A stretch of 64,000 bases of DNA, from positions 1,302,001 through 1,366,000 of the forward strand of contig CBDHDJ010000003.1 of assembly GCA_965261645.1 (NCBI GenBank), in the 5' to 3' direction. The DNA is from CBDHDJ01 sp965261645 (GTDB lineage: Bacteria > Pseudomonadota > Alphaproteobacteria > SHVV01). The notes beneath the pieces were generated by a model. That model saw only the letters and a list, made by a program, of their open reading frames with translations, ran no database searches and was not told the DNA's origin. The position numbers were made by a program, and so were the translations under genes. Shown piece after piece: positions 1-8,630 of this stretch; within the stretch, counting starts at the first letter, position 1; each line of letters begins with the position of its first letter.

Positions 1-234
1 TGTATCGCTGGTCCGGTTCGAGACGCCGGCGGGGCATCAGGGCCAGGTGGACTTCGGTACGTTCACGCTGCCCTGGGGCCGGCGCCATGCCCTGGTGATC
101 GTCCTCGGCTACTCCCGGCTGCTGTGGCTGCACTTCTATACTCGGCAGACCATGCCGGTCCTGATGGAAGGTCTGGAGAGCGCCTTCGACCGGTTCAGCG
201 GGGTTCCGGAGGAGCTGCTGTTCGACCAGATGCG
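1..234 (+). pseudogene. istA: IS21 transposase IstA, internal 5' piece
   Basis: This is the middle of an IS21-family IstA (DDE recombinase) running in from outside the window. The residues reading VDFGTFTLPWG through FDQMR match the intact IstA at 8631-9653 almost word for word. The reading frame stops at about 234, where an IS1111-type element is inserted. The 3' part resumes at 1685. As it stands the product cannot be a working transposase. Identity is firm from the comparison with the second copy in the window. Confidence 0.9.
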
Positions 235-320
235 ATGGAGTGGACGCCCCCATCTGACGGCGTCATAAGCACCAGGAAGGAACGCACGTGGGGTGCGTTC
301 GATCAACGAAGGAGGCGTCC

Positions 321-1352
321 GTGGACCGGATTACCATCATTGGCATCGATATATCAAAGAGGAGTTTCCAACTCCATGGGGCAACGGCGGAAGGCAAGCC
401 GGTGTTCGGCAAAAAGCTTTCGCGAGAAAAGTTCCTCGTATTCCTCTCCGAAGCGCCGCCGTGCCTGGTTGTGATGGAGGCCTGCGGCGGCGCGCATTAC
501 TGGGGTCGACAGATCATCGCTCTTGGCCACACGTGCAAGCTGATCCCGCCGATCTATGTCAAGCCATTCCTGAAACGGCAGAAGAATGACAGTAACGACG
601 CGGCCGCGATCGTCGAGGCGGCACAGCACCCCACCATGCGGTTCGTGGCAGTGAAGTCGGAAGAAGCGCAGGCGGATGCAATGCTGTTCCGCACCCGCGC
701 ACTGCTTGTCCGCCAACGCACGCAGACGATCAATTCACTTCGGGGCCAGCTTGCGGAATTCGGCGTGATCGCGGCCCAGGGTGTGGCGGGCGTCGCGGTG
801 ATGCGGCTTGAGTTGGCAGAAGTGTAAGGGTCGCTTCCCGAACAGGTCGTGTCGATGGCCAAACTGCTGTTCGAGCAGGTTGCCGCTCTCAGTGAGCAGA
901 TCGCCGGCCTTGAGAAGGAGATCCGTTCCCGGACCCGGGGGCGCGCGGACATGAAGCGGCTGATGACGACCCCCGGCATCGGCCCGATCTGTGCGATGGC
1001 GCTGCATGCCTTTGCGCCGCCGATGGAGAGCTTCGGCTGCGGGCGCGACTTTACGGCCTGGATCGGGCTGACACCGCGGCAGCACTCGACGGCCGGCAAG
1101 CAGCGGCTCGGCCGGATCACCAAGATGGGGCAGCGCGATCTCCGCCAGTTGCTCGTCCTGGGCGCAACGTCGGTGCTCCGGCATATGCGCAAGCGCGAGG
1201 AGCTGGATGATCCCTGGCTGCGGAGGATGATCGCGGAAAAGCCGCCGAAGCTGGTCGCCGTCGCACTGGCGAACAAGATGGCGCGCATCATCTGGGCGCT
1301 GTCGGTCAGGAAGGATATCTACCGGGCGCCCGGCGCCAATGTTGTGGAATAA
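321..1352 (+). pseudogene. IS1111-type transposase with one in-frame stop
   Basis: A full-length DEDD recombinase of the IS110/IS1111 family would be read here from GTG at 321 (GIDISKRSFQ at the N-terminus, catalytic Asp; MEACGGAHYW with Glu; KNDSNDAAAI with Asp pair). A single TAA at 825-827 interrupts it. The downstream part (SMAKLLFEQV to NVVE) continues in the same frame, with the serine/C-terminal region TPGIGPICAMAL and WIGLTPRQHST. The change is therefore a nonsense mutation rather than a frameshift; restoring it gives about 343 residues, the same length as the intact relative at 18374. A GTG start is chosen because it aligns with that relative. Confidence 0.88.
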
Positions 1353-1668
1353 CTGCCTGGAAGAGGAAGGGTCTGTTTGGAATTGGAACACCGGGCTTCG
1401 CGGACACGCTCTTGAGGGCGTGAGGCGCGGATGACCCCGGTTGGTGCGGTTGGGACGAAAGACAACATAGGGGCAAAAGGTCAGAGAGACGGGGTCGGAA
1501 AAACCAGCACGGCGCGCAGGGCTGTCAAGCATACCGCTGAAGCGATTTGGATCCGATCCACGAACACCATAAGGGCCCGCGGCGCATGCATGCCGCACTT
1601 GAGAGGCCGGACATACGACAGTACCTGACCGCATGTCACGAGTTGTTCAAATTCCTGCTTGCACTGCA
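1353..1668 (+). ncRNA. candidate bridge-RNA region of IS1111 right end
   Basis: This 316-base non-coding stretch lies between the transposase stop and the right sub-terminal repeat. In the IS1111 group the guide (bridge) RNA that pairs with target and donor DNA is encoded at this end. I see no open frame that looks like a gene. The RNA itself is inferred from position and family knowledge; its fold was not computed. Confidence 0.35.
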
Positions 1669-1684
1669 GGGGGCGTCCACATAC

Positions 1685-2130
1685 GCGCCGTGGTGCTGTC
1701 CGACGACCGCGGGGCCGGCGGCGGCCTGGTGCTGAACGAGGAGTTCCTGCGGTTCGCCGCGCACTGGGGGTTCATGCCGCGCTCGTGCCGACCCTATCGG
1801 GCCCAGACCAAGGGCAAAGTGGAGCGCCCGATCCGCTACATCCGCGAGAGCTTCTTCTACGGCCGCTCGTTTGCGAATGACAACAATCTCAACGAGCAGG
1901 CCGCGCGCTGGCTGGAGGACACAGCCAACGTCCGCCGGCATGCCACGACCGGGGAGCGTCCTGTCGACCGCTTCGAGCGCGACGAGCGGGCGGTGCTTCT
2001 CCCCTTGGCGAACCATCCCTATCGACGTCTCGGCGTCCGGCATGTGCCGGAGCCCGCGCCGCGGCGACTGCTGGCAACCGTGAAGGTCGAGCGGCGACCG
2101 CTTAGTGTCTATGCGGAGGCGCTGCAATGA
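1685..2130 (+). pseudogene. istA: IS21 transposase IstA, 3' piece
   Basis: This is the C-terminal third of IstA, beginning at AVVLSDDRGAGGG and ending YAEALQ. It includes the conserved block PYRAQTKGKVERPIRYIR, which holds the last catalytic acidic residue of the DDE core. It is separated from the 5' piece by the IS1111-type insertion. The stop codon overlaps the istB start as ATGA, the usual IS21 arrangement, so istB could still be translated if transcription continues. Confidence 0.9.
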
Positions 2131-2924
2131 ACGCTCCGGCGCCGGCCCGGCGCGACCGGCTGCGGGCAATGCTGGCGGACCTCAAGATGCCGGGCGCGCT
2201 GGATGCCGTCGACGGTATCCTCTCGGACGCCGACGGCGGCACAATCTCGGCGGCCGTGGCCATCAAGCAGTTGCTGAACGCCCAGATCGTGCTGCGCAAC
2301 AACCGTCGTCTCCAGACCGCCATGCGCTCCTCGCGGCTGCCGGCTGTGAAGACGCTCGATCAGTTCGACTTCGCCTTCCAGCCCAGCATCAAGCGCGAGC
2401 AGATCGAGAGCTTGCACGAGCTCGGCTTCCTGGACCGCGGCGAGAACGTGATCTTGCTCGGCCCGCCCGGCGTAGGGAAAACGCACTTGGCGATCAGCCT
2501 CGCGATCGCGGCGGCCGAGGCCGGCCGGCGCGTCTATTACGGCACGCTCGCGGGGCTGATCGAGTCCCTCACCGAAGCCAAGGCCGCCGGCAATCTGACC
2601 CGGCGGCTGCGCGTGCTCACCCATCCGGCTCTGCTGGTGATCGACGAGATCGGCTACCTGCCGGTCAACCAGGACGGCGCCGTGCTCTTCTTCCAGATCA
2701 TCAACGCCCGGCACGAGAAGGCGTCGACTGTGCTGACGTCGAACAAGGGTTTCGAGGACTGGGGCGGCGTGCTGGGCGACGAGGTGATGGCGGCGGCTCT
2801 CATCGACCGCCTTGTGCACCACTGCCATATCGTCAACATCCGGGGCAACAGCTACCGGATGAAGGATCATCAGAACCTGCTGCAGTCCGGCTCGGATCGA
2901 CGCAGGAAAAGAGCCGCCGAGTGA
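2127..2924 (+). CDS. istB: IS21 helper ATPase IstB
   Basis: This is a 265-residue AAA+ ATPase that assists IstA in IS21 transposition. Walker A is GPPGVGKTH and Walker B is LLVIDEIG. The length equals that of the second copy at 9650-10447 and the two proteins are nearly identical. It starts on the ATGA overlap with istA. The gene is intact, but its partner istA upstream is broken, so it could only act in trans with the other IS21 copy. Confidence 0.95.
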   Translation: MNAPAPARRDRLRAMLADLKMPGALDAVDGILSDADGGTISAAVAIKQLLNAQIVLRNNRRLQTAMRSSRLPAVKTLDQFDFAFQPSIKREQIESLHELGFLDRGENVILLGPPGVGKTHLAISLAIAAAEAGRRVYYGTLAGLIESLTEAKAAGNLTRRLRVLTHPALLVIDEIGYLPVNQDGAVLFFQIINARHEKASTVLTSNKGFEDWGGVLGDEVMAAALIDRLVHHCHIVNIRGNSYRMKDHQNLLQSGSDRRRKRAAE

Positions 2925-3111
2925 TCGCCGACTCAAACGGAGACAGGAGCGGTGACACCCGCCCGCTGTGGATAACCGGGTTGTCGCCGCCAGACTCTTG
3001 GCGGTCGCTGCGCCAACCCGGTTACCTACAGCTCGACCAAGTCCGTCCCCCCAAACACTGCGTCTGGGGGTACGACCGCACGCTCAAAGTGAGAAATTCT
3101 CGATCGACAAA
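2925..3111 (+). repeat. IS21 right-end remnant
   Basis: The non-coding tail after istB matches the tail of the intact IS21 (10448-10662), including the motif CGCCGCCAGACTC and a short repeated GTGAG box. The match fails at about 3111, where the left end of an IS3 begins, so the final terminal repeat of this IS21 is lost. Confidence 0.7.
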
Positions 3112-3180
3112 TGGAGTGCGCCCCTGGACCCGGACAGATGATGTATAAGGAGTTGACCGGGGACGCCGGGCTTTCAGAGG

Positions 3181-3540
3181 ATGAAAGCCATGGCAAAGCA
3201 CCGCACATACAGTATCGAATTCAAGCGGCAGGTGGCGCAGGAGTTTCTCGCCGGGGAGAGCCTTCACGGGCTCTCCCGGCGCCACGACGTCTCGCGTAAC
3301 TTGATCCGTGTCTGGGTGGCGAAGCTGGAAGCCGGCACCTACGACGAAGATGCCGAGGCTGCCGATCTCCTGCAGGAATACGAGGCGAAAATCGCTGCCC
3401 TCGAGCGCCTGGTCGGCCGGCCGGCGCTGGAGATCGAGTTTCTAAAAGGGGCTCTGAAAAGCGCACCCCGGCCGAGAAGCGCGACTACATCCGTGATTGC
3501 CGGCCCGATGGTCTCTCCATCGCCCAAGGATGCCGACTGA
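3181..3540 (+). CDS. IS3-family OrfA (helix-turn-helix part)
   Basis: This 119-residue frame has the start of an IS3 OrfA: EFKRQVAQEF, an HTH segment (GLSRRHDVSRNLIRVWV), then a leucine-zipper-like stretch ending KIAALERLVGR. From about residue 90 the frame is no longer the family sequence, because the true product shifts -1 into orfB. An A-AAA-G slippery run sits at 3457-3461. A start at 3190 (MAKHRTY) is also possible. The element is truncated at its 3' end, so it is probably inactive. Confidence 0.8.
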   Translation: MKAMAKHRTYSIEFKRQVAQEFLAGESLHGLSRRHDVSRNLIRVWVAKLEAGTYDEDAEAADLLQEYEAKIAALERLVGRPALEIEFLKGALKSAPRPRSATTSVIAGPMVSPSPKDAD

Positions 3541-4073
3541 TGGGCCTGCCACGCTCGACCTATTACGACGCGCCGGTGGCCACGGCCGACGAGGCCGAGA
3601 TCGTCGCCCGCATCGAGGCGATCTGTGAGGAGTTCGAAGCCTACGGCTATCGCCGTGTCGGTGCCGCGCTGCGCCACCAAGGCATCATCGTCAACAGCAA
3701 GAAGGTCCGCCGTCTGATGCGCGAACACGACCTGCAGCCCAGGCGCCGCAAGCGCTTCGTCGCCACCACTGACAGCGATCATGACGGGCCGATCTTCCCC
3801 AACCTTGCCAAGGACGTCACGGCTGACGGGCCGAACCGGCTCTGGGTCGCCGACATCACCTACGTCGCGATCGCTGTCGGCTTCGTCTATGTCGCGGTCA
3901 TCCTCGATCCCTGGTCGCGCCGGGTCGTGGGCTATGCGATCAGCCGATCGATCGATGCGCGTCTCACCATAGCGGCGCTCAAAGCGGCCATTCGATCGCG
4001 GCGGCCCCCGGCGGGCTGCATCCACCATTCGGATAGTGAGTATCTGCGGGCCGGTTCCCTCGGAGTGACCTGA
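3462..4073 (+). pseudogene. IS3-family OrfB, C-terminally truncated
   Basis: This is the catalytic half of an IS3 transposase in the -1 frame relative to orfA. It shows the first Asp in WVADITYV and the second region HHSD, where the family reads HHSDRG. The sequence leaves the family at about 4038 and reads into unrelated DNA until 4073. The third acidic residue and the right terminal repeat are therefore missing. The following IS110 probably marks a later rearrangement. Confidence 0.85.
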
Positions 4074-4323
4074 CCCGCACAGCGATAGACGCATCTAGAC
4101 TGATAGGGCCGGCCGTCCTTGGGTGGCTTGACCCACACTCAGATCGACCGAGATGTCATTCCCCGGACATGTCGGCCACCCGGGGGCAACCGGTTGAGGT
4201 TCCGACCTCGACCGACATCGTGACCTGATGAGAGCCCGGCCTTGGGCGCCCCGTCACTGTCGTGTCCGACATCGGCTGAGTTCGGAGCCAACCCCTCCAC
4301 CCATCATAGACCAGGGGGCGGAC
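4074..4323. other. left non-coding flank of IS110
   Basis: There is no gene here. The stretch contains GC-rich short inverted repeats near 4195-4260. It lies upstream of an IS110-group transposase, where that group encodes its bridge RNA. The exact left edge of the element could not be fixed, because its ends carry no obvious repeats. Confidence 0.4.
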
Positions 4324-5379
4324 ATGGCGACGACAACAGCCGACAACATCCAGATCATCGGTGGCGTCGACACCCACCAGGACCTGCACACCGCCGCCAT
4401 TGTGAGCCACGACGGAACGGTGCTTGGTACCGAATCGTTCTCCACCACCCGAGCCGGCTACCGGGCGATGCTTCGCTGGTTCCGCTCTCATGGCGAGCTG
4501 CTTCGTGTAGGAGTGGAATCCACCGGTACCTACGGAGCCGGCATCACCCGGCACCTGGCACTCTCGGGTATCCCCGTGCTCGAGGTGACCGGGCCGGACC
4601 CAGCCAGCCGAAGAGCCAAGGGCAAGGACGATGCCCTGGATGCGATTTCCGCGGCCGAGGCGGCGCGCACAAGACGCCGGGTCCAGGTGGCCAAAGACCG
4701 TTCCGGCAGCGTGGAAGCCCTGCGGGTGCTGCGAACGACGCGAAAGACGGCAATCAAGTGCCGCCGCGCGGCCCTGCAGCAACTCTACAACACCATCGTC
4801 GCCGCGCCGGAGGAAGTGCGTGACCAAGTCCGCAACCTCACCCGCATGCGACGCCTGCGTACCTGTGCGGCCTGGAGGCCGGACGCGGTCGGCTATCGAG
4901 ACCCGGTGGTCGCGACCAAGCTCTCCCTGAAGTCCCTCGCCCGCAGAATCCTCGATCTCAATGACGAGATCGCCGAGCTCGACCGCTTCATCGTTCCCTT
5001 GGTCGAGGAGCTCGCCCCCAGTCTGCTTGAGCTCGAAGGCGTGGGCACCGAGAACGCAGGCGCAGTCATGGTCGCCGTTGGGGATAACCCGGATCGGCTC
5101 CGCTCCGAGGCGAGCTTCGCCATGATGTGCGGCGTCTGCCCGATCCCCGCATCGAGTGGGAAGACGCAGCGCCACCGTCTCAACCGTGGCGGCAACCGCC
5201 AAGCCAACTCCGCCCTGCACATGGTCGTCGTGTGCCGAATGCGAACCGACGAGCGGACCCGAGCCTATGTCGCTCGCAGGACCCTGGAGGGGCTGTCCAA
5301 ACGCGAGATCATGCGCTGCCTGAAGCGCTACGTGGCCCGCGAGATCTACCGCGTCCTCACCGCCCCATCGAGGGCTTGA
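4324..5379 (+). CDS. IS110-family transposase, intact
   Basis: This is a 351-residue DEDD recombinase. Catalytic acids are seen in GGVDTHQDLH (Asp), GVESTGTYG (Glu) and KGKDDALDAI (Asp pair). The C-terminal serine domain includes LLELEGVGTENAG and CGVCPIPASSGK. ATG at 4324 is preferred to the upstream 4228 start because the family begins a few residues before GVDTH and an AGGGGGCGG stretch lies 5 bases upstream. It differs strongly from the IS1111-type copies in the window and resembles actinobacterial relatives in style. Confidence 0.92.
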   Translation: MATTTADNIQIIGGVDTHQDLHTAAIVSHDGTVLGTESFSTTRAGYRAMLRWFRSHGELLRVGVESTGTYGAGITRHLALSGIPVLEVTGPDPASRRAKGKDDALDAISAAEAARTRRRVQVAKDRSGSVEALRVLRTTRKTAIKCRRAALQQLYNTIVAAPEEVRDQVRNLTRMRRLRTCAAWRPDAVGYRDPVVATKLSLKSLARRILDLNDEIAELDRFIVPLVEELAPSLLELEGVGTENAGAVMVAVGDNPDRLRSEASFAMMCGVCPIPASSGKTQRHRLNRGGNRQANSALHMVVVCRMRTDERTRAYVARRTLEGLSKREIMRCLKRYVAREIYRVLTAPSRA

Positions 5380-5600
5380 CAAACATGAGAGCGTCAGTCG
5401 GTCACTTGGCACCATGCGTCCGGGAGCTTGGCGGAGTGGGGGCGGTCGGGTCGGAGCGGCTCGCGCCGCGGCCCAGACCGCGAACCACGGTCCAATGGAG
5501 GGGGGACATGCGCACGAGCGGACGGACGACACTGGTTCGCGTGACCGAACACGAAGCCGAGCGTGGAGCGCATCCGGATCCTGGACCGCAGAAAGCGAGA
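5380..5600. other. right flank of IS110, no gene seen
   Basis: This short non-coding stretch is GC-rich and presumably contains the right end of the IS110 at 4324. No open frame is supported. Confidence 0.4.
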
Positions 5601-5939
5601 TCATCGGCGCTTTGGCATGATGGGGACGACGCAGTCCTCGCCGGGAAGGGTTGACTGGATCGCTTCCGCGATGGCGGACACTGCGAAAATCAGCCGAGGA
5701 ACGCGATTGTCGTCAACCGCGACGATGGCAATGGAGGGATGGCGTTGCTCGCTCGCCATGCGCTTGTCAGTCGTGACGAGTGTCGTGAATCCGTGGCGCC
5801 CCGCCTCTGCCAGCAGTTGGTCGTCACGCAGGGCATTCCAGTCGTGGAACTCCGCTGTCTCGACCACGACGCCTTCAAGTTGTTCCTGGAGCGGGCGGCG
5901 CAGGCGCGGCGACACGGCGACGTCAAGGAGAACCTTCAC
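5601..5939 (-). CDS. DUF5615 PIN-like toxin
   Basis: This 112-residue protein begins MKVLLDVAVSP and has the layout of the DUF5615 PIN-like family, the toxin partner of DUF433 antitoxins. An acidic residue follows the first strand (LLDVAV), and the second acidic cluster is LVTTDKRM. The Asp usually seen in LLD.NLP is present but the following NLP is VAV, so activity is uncertain. It lies 9 bases downstream of the DUF433 gene on the same strand, which supports an operon. RNase activity is inferred from the PIN fold and was not shown. Confidence 0.75.
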   Translation of the reverse strand: MKVLLDVAVSPRLRRPLQEQLEGVVVETAEFHDWNALRDDQLLAEAGRHGFTTLVTTDKRMASEQRHPSIAIVAVDDNRVPRLIFAVSAIAEAIQSTLPGEDCVVPIMPKRR

Positions 5940-5948
5940 GCCGGGGCG

Positions 5949-6224
5949 TCAGGAGCGTGCGGTGCAGCCGGGATCGCGAGCGGCGGCGGCGCAGACGGCG
6001 GCTGCTCCCGCGCGCAGGACGGCGGCTGCCGCCCTGGGATCGATCCGAAAGTCCCGGATGAAATCGTTCAGCGGAACGCCGTCCTCGAGCCAATCGAAGA
6101 GCTGCTGCACGGGCAGACGGGTTCCGCGGAAGCAGGGGACTCCGCTCATGCGCGCAGGATCGAGCCAAACCGCTTCTTCCAGCGCCATGGGTTCACTCGG
6201 CTCGTTCTTGGCAAACGTCTTCAT
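5949..6224 (-). CDS. DUF433 antitoxin
   Basis: This 91-residue product has the DUF433 signature: SGVPCFRGTRLPVQQLFDWL, followed by FIRDFRIDPRAAAAVL, which matches the helix that binds the toxin. ATG at 6224 (MKTFAKNE) is used; the frame stays open further upstream, but the family starts about here. The C-terminus is alanine-rich. It precedes the DUF5615 gene by 9 bases, the usual antitoxin-first order. Autoregulation is likely by analogy with other pairs, but no operator was identified. Confidence 0.78.
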   Translation of the reverse strand: MKTFAKNEPSEPMALEEAVWLDPARMSGVPCFRGTRLPVQQLFDWLEDGVPLNDFIRDFRIDPRAAAAVLRAGAAAVCAAAARDPGCTARS

Positions 6225-6526
6225 GACCGTGGCTGTCCGTGCGCGCGGGTTGACAATACCTAAAGATACGCCCCGGCACCGGGGTGTCAATGATTCCAAC
6301 GGATTAAGGTCGTCTACCGAAATCGTTGAGGAGCACGCCAGAAACCGGCATTTCGAGACGAAGGAACAACCTGCGTTGGCCAGCGTCCACTATTCACTAG
6401 CCTATGACCTGGCGCGGTGTGGCGGGCGACCGCTACGAATTCGCCGGTGAGCCTGCCCACAGGCCCACCCAATTCGCTCCCACTCGCTGTTGCGGGTTGT
6501 CGCATGGTGCGAAGAGTTCATGTGGT
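6225..6526. other. intergenic, nothing recognised
   Basis: This 300-base gap holds the presumed promoter of the DUF433/DUF5615 pair near 6250-6280. I see no other gene or repeat. Confidence 0.4.
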
Positions 6527-6682
6527 TCACGCCTCTCCCTCGTCCCGCATCATCAATCTTGCCTGGATGAACTTCACCACCCCGATGCGCGTGACCACGT
6601 CCACGCGTCCTCTTTCGGCCAGAGCGGCAACCCGGTCTTGCCCCACCCGGTCAGGTCGACGGGCGAATTCACCAATCCGCAT
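6527..6682 (-). CDS. small hypothetical protein
   Basis: This is a possible 51-residue product (MRIGEFARRP to RDEGEA), rich in Arg and Val, lying just downstream of the protease gene on the same strand. Its N-terminal extension would overlap the protease stop, so the internal Met was chosen. No family is recognised, and it may not be a real gene. Confidence 0.25.
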   Translation of the reverse strand: MRIGEFARRPDRVGQDRVAALAERGRVDVVTRIGVVKFIQARLMMRDEGEA

Positions 6683-6734
6683 GCTCCACCCGAACCTTGT
6701 CAATATCGCCCGCAATGCTGTCGGTGATCCGCGC

Positions 6735-7415
6735 CTACAGGCTGGCGATCCAGCGTGCATGATGAAGCGTTTCCATCACTACGGCCCAAGAGGCGGACGT
6801 CGGTGCCGCTTCTCCCGTCACCGACCCATAGTCCAAGGAGGTTGTCACGACGCCCACAACAAGGTTGATGCGGGAATCCAGCATGACGGGCGATCCGCTT
6901 TGTCCCGGAAACGCGGGAAACCCGACCTCGATTGCCGGATAGGACCAAGGTTCGTCGTGGTGGTCGAACTGCCCGAAGTGGTAGTGTCGCTGGACGTGGC
7001 CGAACATCATCCGCGGTGTGACTCCCTCCCTGGTCGTATGCTGCGGATAGCCGTAGCTGGCGACCGGAGCGCCAAGTTCCACGCGCCTTCCACCCATTTG
7101 GAAAAATTCCAGCTCGTCGTGAGTCCCGTCCAACTCCAGCACTGCAAGATCTGGCGGCTTTTTATCCGCCTCGTGCGCAGGATGATGGATTCTTGAAACA
7201 CCGACCGGCGAAGCATACATCCAGTCCATCACCAGCAGCCTGCTCATATCTTCGTTTTTGACTAAGTGTCTGGCCGTGACCGCAAGCCCGGGCCGGCCCG
7301 CGCGGAAACCCGTGCCCAGATGCGTCCGGGGTTTCCGTCCCTCGTCTCTCATCACCAGCAGCACTCTCTCCTGTAGGTTGATTCGGTTGGAACTCACAGA
7401 GTTGTCCATGGTCAC
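6735..7415 (-). CDS. trypsin-like serine peptidase
   Basis: This 226-residue protein has a trypsin-like triad: His in VTARHLVKN, Asp in PPDLAVLELDG, and Ser in the motif FPGQSGSPVML. The fold order (H, D, S) and the spacing fit the S1/HtrA-like trypsin_2 domain. There is no PDZ domain, signal peptide or membrane segment, so it is probably cytoplasmic. GxSGSP is the classic nucleophile context. The substrate is unknown. Such single-domain proteases occur in accessory and defence loci, but the neighbours here do not prove a role. Confidence 0.75.
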   Translation of the reverse strand: MTMDNSVSSNRINLQERVLLVMRDEGRKPRTHLGTGFRAGRPGLAVTARHLVKNEDMSRLLVMDWMYASPVGVSRIHHPAHEADKKPPDLAVLELDGTHDELEFFQMGGRRVELGAPVASYGYPQHTTREGVTPRMMFGHVQRHYHFGQFDHHDEPWSYPAIEVGFPAFPGQSGSPVMLDSRINLVVGVVTTSLDYGSVTGEAAPTSASWAVVMETLHHARWIASL

Positions 7416-7452
7416 TTACGGCACTCCCAGATCGGATGTCGTCTGTGCAGTT

Positions 7453-8169
7453 TTATTTCGACCGTCGCGGCCGGTCCCGCCGTATTACCCGGCCCGCGCC
7501 ACGCCCAGTATGGACAGCGCCGAGGTCGGTATAGCGCCAGGCCAGATCGAGCGTCACACGCTCACCCAGCGCCGCCGCCACCCCTGCTGTCACCATCCAT
7601 CCAAGATCTGTCCGGCTTGCGCCCGGAACGATCGTCGTCGTCGCCGGAAACGTCATGCGGGTCTGCCCGATCCGCGTGCGCGCGACGCCGAGGCCGGCCC
7701 CGACAAACGGCCCGAACGGGCCGATCTTCGGTACGCCCGAACCCGGCAGGTCGATGTAGGCGGCAACCATGCCGGCGAACGATGACAGATCGGCAGCTAC
7801 GAATTGCCGGCTCTCCGGCGACAGGAAGTTGGCGCGGCCCCTGAAGGCGAAACGCGGCCGGTATTCGACCAGAACCTCAAGTCGGGCTGCGGGCGCAACT
7901 GCAAAGCCGAGTCCCAGCTCAAGGGGAATCATCGTCCCGAAATGCCCGACCGAACGATAGGGAGCGCCGTCGCCGCCCGTCCCGCAGCCATAGAGCGCCG
8001 CCGGCGAGGCGCTCTAACAGTCCCGATCCGTAAAGACGGTCTTCCCCGCACGGTCGAGACCGATTCCGGCCCGCAGGTACCAGTCGGCGGCGGAGGGTTC
8101 AGCCGCCCAGACCGCCATACACCCCACGGCCAAGATTGCGCTCGCCGCTCGACGGCGCCACTTCGTCAT
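7453..8169 (-). pseudogene. outer-membrane beta-barrel protein with nonsense codon
   Basis: Reading from ATG at 8167-8169 gives a signal peptide (MTKWRRRAAS, then a hydrophobic core ending AAEPSAADW) followed by alternating barrel strands such as GFAVAPAARLEVLVEYR and FVGAGLGVARTRI. A TAG at 8014-8016 interrupts the frame at codon 52, and the rest continues in frame to 7453. The C-terminal end lacks a final aromatic residue, so the 3' end may also be altered. The family is probably the porin/OmpA-like outer membrane beta-barrel group. Two damaging features suggest a dead gene. Confidence 0.7.
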
Positions 8170-8175
8170 GTCTTG

Positions 8176-8502
8176 CTAGTGCCCCTTCGTGCGACCGTCC
8201 GCGAACCGGATATCGAACGACAGGAACCGGTCGAAGAGGGCGGTCTTGCGCCACCGGACATCGAACGAAACCTCCGGCCCCCGATATTCCACCAGCCCGA
8301 ACCAGCGGAGCGGATCGAGGATGTGCCTCGCGAACATCGTGGCCGCCGGATCCCAGTGCGCCGCCGTCGGCATCGTATCGTCCGGGACCGTGCATAACGC
8401 CGTCAGGGTGGCCGCATTCTGGCAATCCGCCGCCACCGCGGAAATTGACCAGAGAACCACGCCGATATCGCCCTGCGGCCACCAGCCCGGCAGGTTCCGG
8501 GG
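8176..8502 (-). pseudogene. C-terminal half of gene split by IS21
   Basis: This piece reads from RPRNLPGWWPQGD to FADGRTKGH in one frame. Joined to the piece at 10663-10929, after removing the IS21 and one copy of the CCGGC duplication, it gives a continuous protein of about 200 residues. I do not recognise the family. The C-terminus WFGLVEYRG...VSFDVRWRKT suggests a beta-rich end of a larger protein. Confidence 0.75.
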
Positions 8503-8630
8503 CCGGCTGTTAGTCCCAACTGTAAATCTCCCATTTGTGCCAACCCAAAATTGCTCACTTTTTGGCTTGTCGATGACGGCGCACCGGGTCGCGATGTTGG
8601 CTTTGCCAACAGAGCGGGAAAGGTGTGCAG

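Larger units (their letters stand above)
235..1684 (+). mobile_element. IS110 family, IS1111-type element inserted in istA
   Basis: The element carries perfect 12-bp sub-terminal inverted repeats, GTGGACGCCCCC at 240-251 and GGGGGCGTCCAC at 1669-1680. Sub-terminal repeats of this kind are typical of the IS1111 group. The flanking istA codons join cleanly across it by comparison with the intact IS21 at 8508-10662, so the edges fall near 235 and 1684. No target duplication is visible, as expected for this family. The 3' non-coding part (1353-1668) is longer than the 5' part. Confidence 0.85.

Noticed and set aside
4156..5604. 482-codon open frame on the minus strand
   Set aside because: It is a shadow of the IS110 transposase at 4324-5379, whose catalytic motifs are clear on the plus strand.
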